Positions 1 through 5,759 of a stretch of 6,845 nucleotides of DNA are shown piece after piece. This DNA comes from Candidatus Omnitrophota bacterium (GTDB taxonomy: Bacteria; Omnitrophota; Gorgyraeia; 1-14-0-20-64-10; JACQQZ01), in NCBI GenBank assembly GCA_016206755.1, contig JACQQZ010000091.1, positions 1 to 6,845 on the forward strand, written 5' to 3'. A program made the position numbers and the translations under genes. Under the pieces are notes generated by a model. The model had not been told where the DNA came from and searched no databases. It saw only the letters and a program-made list of their open reading frames with translations. How positions within the stretch are numbered: position 1 is the first letter of the stretch; each line of letters begins with the position of its first letter.

Positions 1-680
1 AGGTGGGCCGTCCGCAAGTGGCTTACAAGGAAACGATCACGAGGAAATCGGAATCGACCGGTAAGTTCATCCAGCAGTCCGGCGGCCGCGGCCAGTACGG
101 CCATGTCGAGTTCAAGATGGAGCCGGGCGAGCGCAACACGGGTGTTGTGTTTGTGAATAAGGTCGTCGGCGGAGCCATTCCAAAAGAATTCATTTCACCG
201 GTTCGGGATGGCGTGGAGGAAGCGGCTCGCAACGGCGTTTTGGCCGGTTATCCGGTGGCCGATGTCATCGTGACGCTGTACGACGGTTCCTACCACGATG
301 TCGACTCTTCCGAAATCGCCTTTAAGCTGGCGGCTTCGATCGGTTTTCAGGACGGCATGAAGCGGGCCGGTCCGATTATTTTGGAGCCGATCATGAATCT
401 TGAAGTCGTCGTGCCGGAAGAATATCTGGGTTCGATTGTCGGCGACCTGAGCTCCCGTCGCTGCAAAATTGTTTCGATGGGACAGCGGGCCAATGCCAAG
501 GTCATCAAAGGCGAAGTGCCTCTGGCCGAAATGTTTGGATACGCCACGGTCAGCAGGAGCTTGTCGCAGGGGCGCGCCACGTTCACGATGGAGCCCTCTT
601 ACTACGCCCAGGTCCCAAAGAACGTACAGGAGGAGATCGCAGCAAAACGCAGCGCTGCCGCAGCAGGCAGCAAACGTTAA
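1..680 (+). CDS. fusA: Elongation factor G, C-terminal part (5' end outside window)
   Basis: EF-G is the GTPase that drives translocation of tRNA and mRNA on the ribosome. Only about 225 C-terminal residues are present, reading from base 3; the first GTG is an internal valine of the conserved [11 protein letters not shown] stretch, not a start. The fragment holds domain IV, with the glycine-rich [12 protein letters not shown] (about residues 26-37) and the loop [12 protein letters not shown] (93-104), whose His98 corresponds to the family's domain IV tip histidine. Domain V follows, with [18 protein letters not shown] (126-143) and a short basic Ala/Lys tail. The GTPase domain is off the left edge. 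The TAA stop is 12 nt before rpsJ. No tuf gene follows, unlike the common fusA-tuf order. The family call is very secure. Confidence 0.98.
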   Translation, partial: VGRPQVAYKETITRKSESTGKFIQQSGGRGQYGHVEFKMEPGERNTGVVFVNKVVGGAIPKEFISPVRDGVEEAARNGVLAGYPVADVIVTLYDGSYHDVDSSEIAFKLAASIGFQDGMKRAGPIILEPIMNLEVVVPEEYLGSIVGDLSSRRCKIVSMGQRANAKVIKGEVPLAEMFGYATVSRSLSQGRATFTMEPSYYAQVPKNVQEEIAAKRSAAAAGSKR

Positions 681-692
681 CGGCGGAATTCC

Positions 693-1001
693 ATGGCTCA
701 ACAGACAAGAATTCGAATTAAATTGCGGGCGTACGATCATCGCGTGCTGGACCAGTCGGCTCTGGAAATCGTGGAGACGGCCAAACGCACCGGAGCTTCC
801 GTGGCAGGCCCCGTGCCTCTGCCGACCCGTCGTGAAATCTACACGGTGCTTCGTTCACCGCACATTGACAAGAAATCCCGCGAGCAATTCAAAGTGGAAA
901 CGCACAAGCGGATTTTGGACATCGTCAACCCGACGTCCCGAACGGTCGATGCGTTGCGCAAGCTCGATCTGCCGGCGGGCGTGGACGTAGAAATCAAATA
1001 A
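693..1001 (+). CDS. rpsJ: 30S ribosomal protein S10
   Basis: S10 (uS10) is a 30S head protein that also takes part in NusB-dependent antitermination in many bacteria. At 102 residues the length is normal for the family. Recognisable blocks are [17 protein letters not shown] (7-23), the long loop [20 protein letters not shown] (41-60) and [19 protein letters not shown] (70-88). The ATG at 693 gives the usual short N-terminus, with a weak GGA at 685-687 as the possible ribosome binding site. It lies 12 nt after fusA and 12 nt before rplC, in one apparent operon. An overlapping frame starting at 469 is a shadow of fusA. Confidence 0.98.
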   Translation: MAQQTRIRIKLRAYDHRVLDQSALEIVETAKRTGASVAGPVPLPTRREIYTVLRSPHIDKKSREQFKVETHKRILDIVNPTSRTVDALRKLDLPAGVDVEIK

Positions 1002-1013
1002 ATCAGGACAAGC

Positions 1014-1772
1014 ATGGCGCTCGGACTTTTAGGTAAAAAAATCGGAATGACGCAGGTGTTCTTGCCGGACGGCCGTCCGGTCGGCGTCACCGTGATTGAG
1101 GCCGGGCCATGCCCGGTGCTCAGAGTCCGGACTCCGGAAAAAGACGGCTATCGCGCCGTTCAGCTTGGATTTGACGATCTGCCGGCGCGGCTGGTTTCCA
1201 AGCCGGAAGCCGGACAATTTGCCAAGGCCCAGGCCGCCGCCAAGCGCTTTGTCCGTGAGATCCGCTTGAGCCCCAAAGAGGAAGCCCCTGCGGCTCCTGT
1301 GACGGTGGCCCTTTTTACGCCGGGAGATTTTGTCGATGTGGTGGGAACGAGCATCGGCAAGGGATTCCAGGGCGGTATGAAGCGCTGGAATTGGAGCGGC
1401 GGCAATGAGACGCACGGATCGATGTCGCATCGTCGCATCGGTTCCATGGGCGCGAATACCGATCCCGGCCGCGTGTTGCGCGGCCATCATTTGCCCGGAC
1501 AGATGGGCGATGACCGCTGCACCGTTCAAAATCTTGAAGTGATCGTTGTGGATGCTGAAAAAAATCTTTTGGCGGTCAAAGGCGCCGTTCCCGGGGCTGA
1601 CAACGGTTACCTCGTCATTCGAAAAGCGCTCAAGCGCATCAAGCGTGTTGCATCTGCGCAGGAAACCGCTGCCAAAAAGAAGAAAGAAACTAAAACCGCG
1701 CCGGTGAAGCAGTCCAAGGGCGCAAAAGCTGACGTCGCGGCTCAACGTTCCAAGACCGGAGCCAAGAAGTGA
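1014..1772 (+). CDS. rplC: 50S ribosomal protein L3
   Basis: L3 (uL3) binds 23S rRNA early in 50S assembly and reaches towards the peptidyl transferase centre. The N-terminus MALGLLGKKIGMTQVF and the signature GTSIGKGFQGGMKRWNW (111-127), followed by HGSMSHRRIGSMG (134-146), are typical. GQMGDDR (162-168) contains Gln163, which matches the glutamine methylated by PrmB in E. coli. The protein has 252 residues, longer than the usual 205-215, because of a basic Lys/Ala/Thr-rich tail from about residue 216. CAGGA at 1004-1008 is a plausible Shine-Dalgarno sequence. The end is unusual: the last 19 nt before the final two bases of the stop recur with one change at 1904-1922, just before rplD, and the TGA overlaps a GTG (1769-1771) that opens a small frame through the spacer. 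Confidence 0.98.
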   Translation: MALGLLGKKIGMTQVFLPDGRPVGVTVIEAGPCPVLRVRTPEKDGYRAVQLGFDDLPARLVSKPEAGQFAKAQAAAKRFVREIRLSPKEEAPAAPVTVALFTPGDFVDVVGTSIGKGFQGGMKRWNWSGGNETHGSMSHRRIGSMGANTDPGRVLRGHHLPGQMGDDRCTVQNLEVIVVDAEKNLLAVKGAVPGADNGYLVIRKALKRIKRVASAQETAAKKKKETKTAPVKQSKGAKADVAAQRSKTGAKK

Positions 1773-1924
1773 AGAAAAGCGGTACCGTTTCCGGGAGTGC
1801 CGGGTTCAGGAAGAGCGGTACCGTTTCCAAAAGTGCCGGGTTCAGCTATCTTCCCGAAACCTTCATTGCAAACCTGGCACTTTTGGAAACGGTACCGCTG
1901 GTAAAGACCGGAGGCAAGAAGTAA
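1769..1924 (+). CDS. Putative 51-aa bridge ORF between rplC and rplD, made of family A repeats
   Basis: A frame of 51 codons starts at GTG 1769, overlapping the rplC stop as GTGA, and ends at TAA 1922-1924, one base before the rplD start. GGAG at 1758-1761, 7 nt upstream, could serve as ribosome binding site. The frame fills the whole spacer. It begins with a tandem 12-residue repeat ([12 protein letters not shown], then KSGTVSKSAGFS), continues through the inverted A copy (NLALLETVPLV) and ends in KTGGKK, mirroring the KTGAKK end of L3. No protein family is recognised. The product may be unimportant and its translation may serve only to carry ribosomes to rplD. The open frame and overlaps are seen; translation is inferred. 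Confidence 0.45.
   Translation: MKKSGTVSGSAGFRKSGTVSKSAGFSYLPETFIANLALLETVPLVKTGGKK
1778..1809 (+). repeat. Family A repeat, copy 1 (GGG subtype)
   Basis: This copy has the invariant core AGCGGTACCGTTTCC, containing the KpnI-like palindrome GGTACC, then GGGAGTGCC and GGGTTCAG. It lies in the rplC-rplD spacer exactly 36 nt upstream of copy 2. The two form a tandem pair that differs mainly at GGG versus AAA after the core. Confidence 0.85.
1814..1846 (+). repeat. Family A repeat, copy 2 (AAA subtype)
   Basis: This copy has the same 15-nt core followed by AAAAGTGCCGGGTTCAGC. It pairs with the inverted copy at 1871-1899, so the two could fold as a long hairpin in DNA or mRNA. Confidence 0.85.
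1871..1899 (-). repeat. Family A repeat, copy 3 (inverted, AAA subtype)
   Basis: The first 24 nt of copy 2 (1814-1837) recur perfectly as reverse complement at 1876-1899. With one G-U-type mismatch the match extends to 1842 and 1871. The copy is on the minus strand and ends shortly before the duplicated rplC tail and the rplD ribosome binding site. Confidence 0.85.
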
Positions 1925-1925
1925 C

Positions 1926-2576
1926 GTGACCACTAAAAGCATCAACAAAGCAGACGTTAAGGATCTTAAGGGCCAAGTGGTCGGTTCGGTTGATCTCCCG
2001 GATCCGGTTTTCACCGATCACGTCAAAAGCCCGCTTTTATGGGAAACAGTCAAGGCTTATTTGGCCAATCGCCGCCAGGGAACCGCTTCCACAAAGACCC
2101 GCGGTCAGGTGCGCGGCGGCGGCCGAAAACCGTGGAAACAGAAGGGAACCGGCCGTGCGCGACAGAGCTCTATCCGAAGTCCCTTGTGGCGCGGCGGCGG
2201 AGTCGTTTTTGGTCCGCACCCCAGAGACTATCACGTCTCCATGCCCAAAAACTTGCGCCGCGGAGCGCTGATTTCCAGTTTGCAAACCAAATGGAAAGAC
2301 GGGGCTGTGACCATCGTCAAAAATTTTCAATTGGCTTCCGGCAAGACCAAAGAAATCGCCGCCGCTCTGGCCGGCTTAAAAGCCGACAAGAGCACTTTGG
2401 TCCTTCTGGAAAAGCAGGATTCCGGCATTGCCCGCGCCGCGCGCAACATTCGGGGAGTCACCGTCAAGCCGGCTCAAGAAGCGACGGCTTACGATGTTCT
2501 TTCGCATCACAACATCATCGTGTCCGAGGCCGGTTTCCGGCAGCTTCAGGAATTGAAGGGCCAGGTGATGGGGTGA
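1926..2576 (+). CDS. rplD: 50S ribosomal protein L4
   Basis: L4 (uL4) binds 23S rRNA and lines the peptide exit tunnel; in E. coli it also represses the S10 operon. The protein has 216 residues, near the family's usual length. The tunnel loop is unmistakable: TKTRGQVRGGGRKPWKQKG (56-74), TGRARQSSIRSPLWRGGG (75-92) and VVFGPHPRDY (93-102). The start is GTG 1926, chosen because GGAGG lies at 1910-1914 and TTK...VKDLKGQVVGSVDLP is a plausible L4 N-terminus. The C-terminus is odd: the last residues GQVMG-stop are encoded by a copy of the family B tail, so the repeat seems to have supplied the stop codon. That stop overlaps a GTG (2573-2575) opening the next spacer frame. Confidence 0.97.
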   Translation: MTTKSINKADVKDLKGQVVGSVDLPDPVFTDHVKSPLLWETVKAYLANRRQGTASTKTRGQVRGGGRKPWKQKGTGRARQSSIRSPLWRGGGVVFGPHPRDYHVSMPKNLRRGALISSLQTKWKDGAVTIVKNFQLASGKTKEIAAALAGLKADKSTLVLLEKQDSGIARAARNIRGVTVKPAQEATAYDVLSHHNIIVSEAGFRQLQELKGQVMG

Positions 2577-2586
2577 CCCCATCACC
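2564..2586 (+). other. Perfect 11-bp inverted repeat centred on the rplD stop codon
   Basis: GGTGATGGGGT (2564-2574) and ACCCCATCACC (2576-2586) are exact reverse complements around base 2575. In RNA the practical hairpin has 10 base pairs with the stop codon UGA (2574-2576) as its three-base loop. The left arm is the family B tail and the right arm is the inverted B copy that follows. There is no T-tract, so it is not a standard terminator. Confidence 0.75.
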
Positions 2587-2707
2587 CGCTTTGTCCGCCG
2601 AAGGCGGATCCTGGATCGCTGTTTCGCATTGCGGTGATTGCGGTGAAGGTTCTTTGGGTTCACGTTGTCAGCGGCTTCTTCGAAGCCGAAAGCAGGTGAT
2701 GGGGTGA
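2573..2707 (+). CDS. Putative 44-aa bridge ORF between rplD and rplW
   Basis: GTG 2573 overlaps the rplD stop as GTGA, and the frame ends at TGA 2705-2707, overlapping the rplW GTG start (2704-2706) again as GTGA. AGGTGAT at 2563-2569 lies 3 nt before the start, exactly as it does before rplW and rplN. The product would begin MTPSPALSAEGGSW, contain HCGDCGEG and end [13 protein letters not shown]. That last 13-residue tail is identical to the end of the 6297-6452 frame. No known family is recognised. The reading frame and both overlaps are direct observations; translation is inferred. Confidence 0.45.
   Translation: MTPSPALSAEGGSWIAVSHCGDCGEGSLGSRCQRLLRSRKQVMG
2576..2610 (-). repeat. Diverged inverted family B copy after rplD
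   Basis: ACCCCATCACCCGCTTT (2576-2592) is the reverse complement of the family B tail AAAGCAGGTGATGGGGT (2689-2705) with one mismatch. Beyond it comes a small hairpin, TCCGCC-GAA-GGCGGA (2594-2608), in the place where full B copies carry CGGCTTC-TTC-GAAGCCG. The architecture of hairpin plus tail is kept while the stem sequence differs. It faces the intact B copy at 2665-2708. Confidence 0.7.
2629..2646 (+). repeat. Tandem 9-nt duplication in the rplD-rplW spacer
   Basis: TTGCGGTGA occurs twice in a row (2629-2637 and 2638-2646). The unit is three codons long, so the duplication keeps the bridge frame open and adds CGD/CGE-type residues. Confidence 0.6.
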
Positions 2708-2708
2708 T
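2665..2708 (+). repeat. Family B repeat, copy 1 (44 nt), spanning the rplW start
   Basis: Bases 2665-2708 are identical over 44 nt to 6410-6453, and the flanks differ on both sides. In order it has a 7-bp hairpin CGGCTTC-TTC-GAAGCCG (2672-2688), then AAAGC, then the tail AGGTGATGGGGTGA (2694-2707). The tail contains a Shine-Dalgarno-like AGGTGAT, the stop of the upstream bridge frame and the GTG start of rplW. The element therefore appears to carry a complete stop-and-restart signal. Confidence 0.9.
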
Positions 2709-2979
2709 TGCCCAAGAAATCGTTCGCACCTTATTGCGGACTGAAAAAGGGACTCTCCAAGAGCCCAGCCGAAAATATCTTTTTGCCGTGGCCAAAGAGG
2801 CCAATAAAATTGAGATTCGGACTGCCGTGGAGTCGCTCTATCGCGTCAAAGTCGCGAAAGTCAATACGAGCATCGCCCATGGAAAATTGCGGCGCCTTCG
2901 CACTGCCGTGGGACGCCGGCCGGATTGGAAAAAGGCCGTCGTGACATTGCAGGAAGGCCACAAGATCGAGACGACTTAA
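2704..2979 (+). CDS. rplW: 50S ribosomal protein L23
   Basis: L23 (uL23) sits at the exit of the peptide tunnel and is a docking site for trigger factor and SRP. Starting at GTG 2704 the protein has 91 residues, normal for the family, and begins [18 protein letters not shown] like other L23 proteins. Typical blocks are [20 protein letters not shown] (24-43), [16 protein letters not shown] (46-61) and [20 protein letters not shown] (70-89). An in-frame TTG at 2665 would add 13 residues from the B repeat; I prefer GTG because the same 13 residues precede rplN, where they are clearly foreign, and AGGTGAT lies 3 nt before the GTG. Its start overlaps the stop of the bridge frame. rplB follows after one base. 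Confidence 0.96.
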   Translation: MIAQEIVRTLLRTEKGTLQEPSRKYLFAVAKEANKIEIRTAVESLYRVKVAKVNTSIAHGKLRRLRTAVGRRPDWKKAVVTLQEGHKIETT

Positions 2980-2980
2980 C

Positions 2981-3808
2981 ATGATCAAAGAGCACAAACC
3001 GTATACGCCGTCCCGGCGGCACATGACGACGCCGAGCTTCGAGGAGATTACCAAGTCGACGCCCGAAAAGAACCTCTTGGAGCCGTTGCGCAAGACCGGC
3101 GGCAGAAATTCCTACGGCCGCATCACGACGCGTCATCGCGGCGGCGGGCATCGCCAGGCCTATCGCATCATTGATTTTAAGCGGGACAAGCGCGGCATGG
3201 AGGCCAAGGTCATCGCCATTGAATACGATCCGAACCGGACGGCACGACTGGCGCTTTTGGAATATGCCGATCAAGAGCGCCGCTACATCTTGGCGCCGGT
3301 CGATCTGAAAGTCGGAGACGCCGTCATGGCCGGACCGGAGGCTGAAATTCGCCCCGGCAATGCGCTGCCGCTCTCAGCCATTCCGCTGGGTGCCATGATC
3401 CACAACATCGAGCTGACCGAAGGCCGGGGCGGACAGATGGTTCGCACCGCCGGCGGTGCGGCACAGCTGATGGCCAAAGAAGGCGAAACGGCGCACGTCA
3501 AGCTGCCTTCGGGCGAAGTCCGCATTGTCCGTCAAAAATGCTACGCCACGCTGGGCCAGGTTGGAAACATCGAGCATGAAACAGAGGTGATCGGCAAGGC
3601 AGGCAAAAGCCGCTGGCTCGGCCGCCGGCCCATTGTCCGCGGTTTGGCCATGAATCCGGTGGACCACCCGCACGGCGGCGGCGAAGGCAAGTCCGGTCAG
3701 GGTAATCCGCATCCGGTGTCTCCGTGGGGCCAGCAGGCCAAGGGACTCAAGACGCGAGCCCGCAGCAAGCCGACCAACAAATACATCGTCAAAGATCGGA
3801 GAGCGTAA
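2981..3808 (+). CDS. rplB: 50S ribosomal protein L2
   Basis: L2 (uL2) is a core 50S protein needed for subunit association and peptidyl transferase activity. Its 275 residues are normal for the family. Signatures include [20 protein letters not shown] (38-57), [17 protein letters not shown] (61-77), [13 protein letters not shown] (81-93) and the C-terminal [18 protein letters not shown] (224-241). His229 in that block matches the functionally important His229 of E. coli L2. The tail [20 protein letters not shown] is also standard. ATG 2981 lies one base after the rplW stop with no strong Shine-Dalgarno sequence, which suggests coupling to rplW. Nothing unusual was seen. Confidence 0.98.
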   Translation: MIKEHKPYTPSRRHMTTPSFEEITKSTPEKNLLEPLRKTGGRNSYGRITTRHRGGGHRQAYRIIDFKRDKRGMEAKVIAIEYDPNRTARLALLEYADQERRYILAPVDLKVGDAVMAGPEAEIRPGNALPLSAIPLGAMIHNIELTEGRGGQMVRTAGGAAQLMAKEGETAHVKLPSGEVRIVRQKCYATLGQVGNIEHETEVIGKAGKSRWLGRRPIVRGLAMNPVDHPHGGGEGKSGQGNPHPVSPWGQQAKGLKTRARSKPTNKYIVKDRRA

Positions 3809-3814
3809 AGCCGC

Positions 3815-4102
3815 ATGGGTCGATCCAGTATGAAAGGAGCATTTGTCGATGAACATCTGCTCGAGAAGATCCAATCTTCAGCCAAGAGCGGCGACCGCAA
3901 GCCGATCAAGACGTGGTCGCGCCGTTCGACCGTCACGCCGGAATTCGTCGGCATGACCTTCTTGGTTCACAACGGCAACAAGTTTCTTCCGGTGTTTGTG
4001 ACTGAAAATATGGTGGGGCACAAGCTGGGAGAATTCGCCCCCACGCGTACCTTTAAGAAGCATGGCGTCAAGGGCGCCGAAAAGCCCCCCGCCACAACTT
4101 GA
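3815..4102 (+). CDS. rpsS: 30S ribosomal protein S19
   Basis: S19 (uS19) is in the 30S head and with S13 contacts the A-site finger. The 95-residue length is typical. [10 protein letters not shown] (7-16), [20 protein letters not shown] (32-51) and [16 protein letters not shown] (68-83) are the family's landmark motifs. ATG 3815 gives the usual spacing before [10 protein letters not shown], with GGAGA near 3798-3802 as a possible binding site; ATG 3830 is a less likely internal alternative. It starts 6 nt after rplB. Confidence 0.97.
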   Translation: MGRSSMKGAFVDEHLLEKIQSSAKSGDRKPIKTWSRRSTVTPEFVGMTFLVHNGNKFLPVFVTENMVGHKLGEFAPTRTFKKHGVKGAEKPPATT

Positions 4103-4124
4103 AAGTTGAGATGAGGATTTTCCA

Positions 4125-4508
4125 ATGTTAACGCAGGCAACGGGCCGCTACATCAGAGTGTCGCCGCGCAAGGTCAGGCAAGTGCTGCGGCTGATTCACG
4201 GGTTGGATGTGCCCAGCGCCGAAGCGGTGCTCAACAACACCAACAAAGGCGCGACCCATCACGTGAGAAAAGTTCTCATGGCCGCCGTTGCTTCTGCGGC
4301 TCAAAAACAGGTGGAACCGGAAGCGTTGAAAATTTCGAAGGCCACGGCGGATGGAGGCCCGATTGGGAAGCGTTTCCGCGCAGCCCCGATGGGCCGTGCG
4401 ATGCGGGTGCGCAAGCGAACTTGCCATTTGCGCATCGAGCTGGAAGCCGTCTCCTTGGTTGCAAAAACCTCAAAGATTCAGAAGGCCGGTCCGGGGAAGA
4501 AAGGATAA
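4125..4508 (+). CDS. rplV: 50S ribosomal protein L22
   Basis: L22 (uL22) binds all domains of 23S rRNA, and its long beta-hairpin lines the exit tunnel opposite L4. Family signs are [19 protein letters not shown] (9-27), [17 protein letters not shown] (45-61) and the hairpin [20 protein letters not shown] (77-96), leading into [10 protein letters not shown] (97-106). It has 127 residues, slightly longer than the usual 110 or so because of a basic C-terminal tail. GAGGA at 4113-4117, 7 nt before ATG 4125, is a good Shine-Dalgarno sequence. rpsC begins after one base. Confidence 0.97.
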   Translation: MLTQATGRYIRVSPRKVRQVLRLIHGLDVPSAEAVLNNTNKGATHHVRKVLMAAVASAAQKQVEPEALKISKATADGGPIGKRFRAAPMGRAMRVRKRTCHLRIELEAVSLVAKTSKIQKAGPGKKG

Positions 4509-4509
4509 C

Positions 4510-5268
4510 ATGGGACAAAAGGTGCATCCGTACAGTTTCCGGCTTGGGTTTACCAAGCCCTGGTTGTCGCGCTGGTATGCACGCCATGGCGCCTACGCCG
4601 ATTTTCTCCACGAGGACATCCAGATCCGGCGCCATCTCAAAAAACAGCTCAAGACCGCGGCCGTGGCCCGCATTGAGATCGAGCGCGCCGCCAACCGCGT
4701 GCGCGTCTCCATTCATACCGCCAAGCCGGGCATCATCATCGGCCGCCGCGGCGCCGACATTGACCGCTTGCGCGAAGAGCTCCAGAAATTTACCAAGCGT
4801 GAAATTTACGTCGACATCAAAGAAGTCAAAAATCCGGCCATCGAGGCACAACTGGTGGCGGAGAACATCGCATTCCAGTTGGAAAAGCAGATTGCTTTCC
4901 GCCGCGCCATGAAGCGTGCGCTTCAGATGGCGATGTCTTCAGGCGCCAAGGGTGTTCGCATCAAATGCGCGGGGCGCTTGGGCGGCGCGGAGATGTCTCG
5001 CCGCGAGGGCTACCGCGAAGGATCGATTCCGCTGCACACGTTGCGCGCCGACATTGATTATGGTTTTGCGGAGGCCTTGACCACGTACGGCTTGATCGGG
5101 ATTAAAGTTTGGGTTCACAAAGGGGACGCGTTGTTGAGCGGGGAAAAGCAGGGTTCCGATGCTGCGTCCTCTCAACATCCCCGGAATTTTAAGTCAACCC
5201 CTCCGGCCTCGCCTCTGCTTGCAGTCGCACCGGCGGCGGCCGTTGAGCCGGCCAACCGTTCATCGTAA
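4510..5268 (+). CDS. rpsC: 30S ribosomal protein S3
   Basis: S3 (uS3) is at the mRNA entry of the 30S subunit, binds single-stranded mRNA through a KH domain and contributes to helicase activity. The start ATG 4510 gives [14 protein letters not shown], the invariant N-terminus; the frame is open further upstream but that part overlaps rplV in another frame. The KH motif [20 protein letters not shown] (72-91) carries the GRRG loop. [12 protein letters not shown] (131-142) and [20 protein letters not shown] (155-174) are typical. The 252 residues include an unusual Pro/Ala/Ser-rich tail of about 42 residues after [16 protein letters not shown] at 4501-4505 precedes the start. The TAA overlaps the ribosome binding site of rplP. 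Confidence 0.97.
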   Translation: MGQKVHPYSFRLGFTKPWLSRWYARHGAYADFLHEDIQIRRHLKKQLKTAAVARIEIERAANRVRVSIHTAKPGIIIGRRGADIDRLREELQKFTKREIYVDIKEVKNPAIEAQLVAENIAFQLEKQIAFRRAMKRALQMAMSSGAKGVRIKCAGRLGGAEMSRREGYREGSIPLHTLRADIDYGFAEALTTYGLIGIKVWVHKGDALLSGEKQGSDAASSQHPRNFKSTPPASPLLAVAPAAAVEPANRSS

Positions 5269-5280
5269 GGTGATTCGATG
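5268..5280 (+). promoter_or_regulatory. Ribosome binding module AGGTGAT-N3-ATG of rplP
   Basis: AGGTGAT (5268-5274), three bases and ATG (5278-5280) give the same spacing as the family B tail before rplW and rplN and after rplD. AGGTGAT is complementary to the conserved ATCACCT near the 3' end of 16S rRNA. Here no repeat is present, so the layout may be a host translation signal that the B repeat mimics. Confidence 0.6.
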
Positions 5281-5709
5281 TCTGTTTTAGTTCCAAAGAG
5301 AGTCAAATATCGCAAGTCGCAGCGGGGCAAGCGCCGCGGCATCGCCTGGCGCGGAAGCACCATCTCGATGGGCGAGTTTGCATTGCAAGCTTTGGAAAAT
5401 GCCTGGGTGACCAACAGGCAGCTGGAAGCCGCGCGCGTCGCGCTCTCGCGCCACACCAAGGGCGGCGGCACGCTGTACCTGCGCGTGTTTCCGGACAAGT
5501 CCGTCACGAAGAAACCGGCTGAAACCCGCATGGGCCGGGGAAAGGGCATGCCTGAGGACTGGGTGGTCGTTGTCAAGCGCGGAAGAATCCTGTTTGAAAT
5601 TGAAGGGATCCCCGAAGAAATTGCGCGCGGCGCCATGCGGTTGGCCGCCGGCAAGCTCCCGATTCATACGCGCTTTCTCACCCGCAGCGGCGTTGGAGTC
5701 GCGTCATGA
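5278..5709 (+). CDS. rplP: 50S ribosomal protein L16
   Basis: L16 (uL16) organises the A-site region of the 50S subunit, near the peptidyl transferase centre. It has 143 residues, close to the usual 136-144. [20 protein letters not shown] (5-24), [20 protein letters not shown] (34-53) and the [20 protein letters not shown] stretch (82-101) identify the family. The region around Arg84 corresponds to the loop where E. coli L16 is arginine-hydroxylated. The stop lies in TCATGA and overlaps an ATG (5706-5708) that opens a 17-codon spacer frame leading to rpmC. Confidence 0.97.
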   Translation: MSVLVPKRVKYRKSQRGKRRGIAWRGSTISMGEFALQALENAWVTNRQLEAARVALSRHTKGGGTLYLRVFPDKSVTKKPAETRMGRGKGMPEDWVVVVKRGRILFEIEGIPEEIARGAMRLAAGKLPIHTRFLTRSGVGVAS

Positions 5710-5759
5710 TCCGCCGGAGAAAGCCGTCGCCTGCGGCGATGAAGCGGGTGATGGGATGA
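5706..5759 (+). CDS. Putative 17-aa bridge ORF between rplP and rpmC
   Basis: ATG 5706 overlaps the rplP stop as ATGA, and the frame ends at TGA 5757-5759, overlapping the rpmC ATG as ATGA. The product would be [17 protein letters not shown], which shares the VMG-stop ending with L4 and with the two longer bridge frames that use family B. It is short enough to be open by chance, so the argument rests on both overlaps and on the match to the other spacers. Confidence 0.4.
   Translation: MIRRRKPSPAAMKRVMG
5727..5759 (+). repeat. Diverged family B copy, spanning the rpmC start
   Basis: A small hairpin TCGCC-TGC-GGCGA (5727-5739) is followed by GAAGC and the tail GGGTGATGGGATGA (5746-5759), which matches the B tail at 12 of 14 positions. 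The order of hairpin, AAGC, tail and start codon is the same as at rplW and rplN, but the stem sequence differs. One tail difference turns the GTG start into ATG. Confidence 0.6.

Larger units (their letters stand above)
1814..1899 (+). other. Long inverted repeat / predicted hairpin before rplD
   Basis: Arms 1814-1842 and 1871-1899 pair over 29 positions (28 Watson-Crick plus one G-U in RNA), with a 28-nt loop at 1843-1870. No T-run follows, so an intrinsic terminator is unlikely. It resembles the paired REP/BIME or miniature-element arrangement. In mRNA it would lie just upstream of the rplD Shine-Dalgarno sequence and could act as a stability or processing element. Pairing is read from the sequence; function is inferred. 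Confidence 0.7.
1752..1922 (+). repeat. 19-bp near-direct repeat flanking the rplC-rplD insert (possible target duplication)
   Basis: AAGACCGGAGCCAAGAAGT at 1752-1770 (end of rplC) matches AAGACCGGAGGCAAGAAGT at 1904-1922 (just before rplD) at 18 of 19 positions. Both copies read in the same frame, as KTGAKK-stop and KTGGKK-stop. The 133 nt between them consists largely of family A repeats. The second copy carries GGAGG (1910-1914), the likely rplD ribosome binding site. The simplest reading is insertion near the end of rplC with duplication of the target, the downstream copy keeping the ancestral stop and rplD signal. Confidence 0.6.

Noticed and set aside
1029..1745. 238-codon reverse-strand frame over rplC
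   Set aside because: It is antisense to a clear L3 gene, matches no family I recognise and has no start signal of note; long antisense frames are common in GC-rich coding DNA.
1778..1899. CRISPR array
   Set aside because: Only two direct copies and one inverted copy with no regular spacers or cas genes, and other copies lie at other junctions.
1814..1900. Intrinsic terminator between rplC and rplD
   Set aside because: The stem is long, but no T-tract follows and essential genes of the same operon continue downstream.
2665..2703. TTG start giving L23 a 13-residue N-terminal extension, shared with the TTG at 6410 of L14
   Set aside because: The extension is just the translated B repeat. From the GTG starts both proteins have family-typical lengths (91 and 122) and N-termini, and AGGTGAT precedes the GTG.
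4103..4124. Short frame starting at ATG 4111 as a bridge between rpsS and rplV
   Set aside because: It does not overlap the rpsS stop, runs out of phase past the rplV start and stops after six codons; the ATG is simply next to the rplV Shine-Dalgarno sequence.
4351..4509. Longer N-terminus for S3 (frame open from 4351)
   Set aside because: It would overlap rplV in another frame; the canonical MGQKVHP start is at 4510 with a Shine-Dalgarno sequence.
5570..5755. Longer N-terminus for L29
   Set aside because: The upstream part is the shadow of rplP. From ATG 5756 the protein has normal L29 length.
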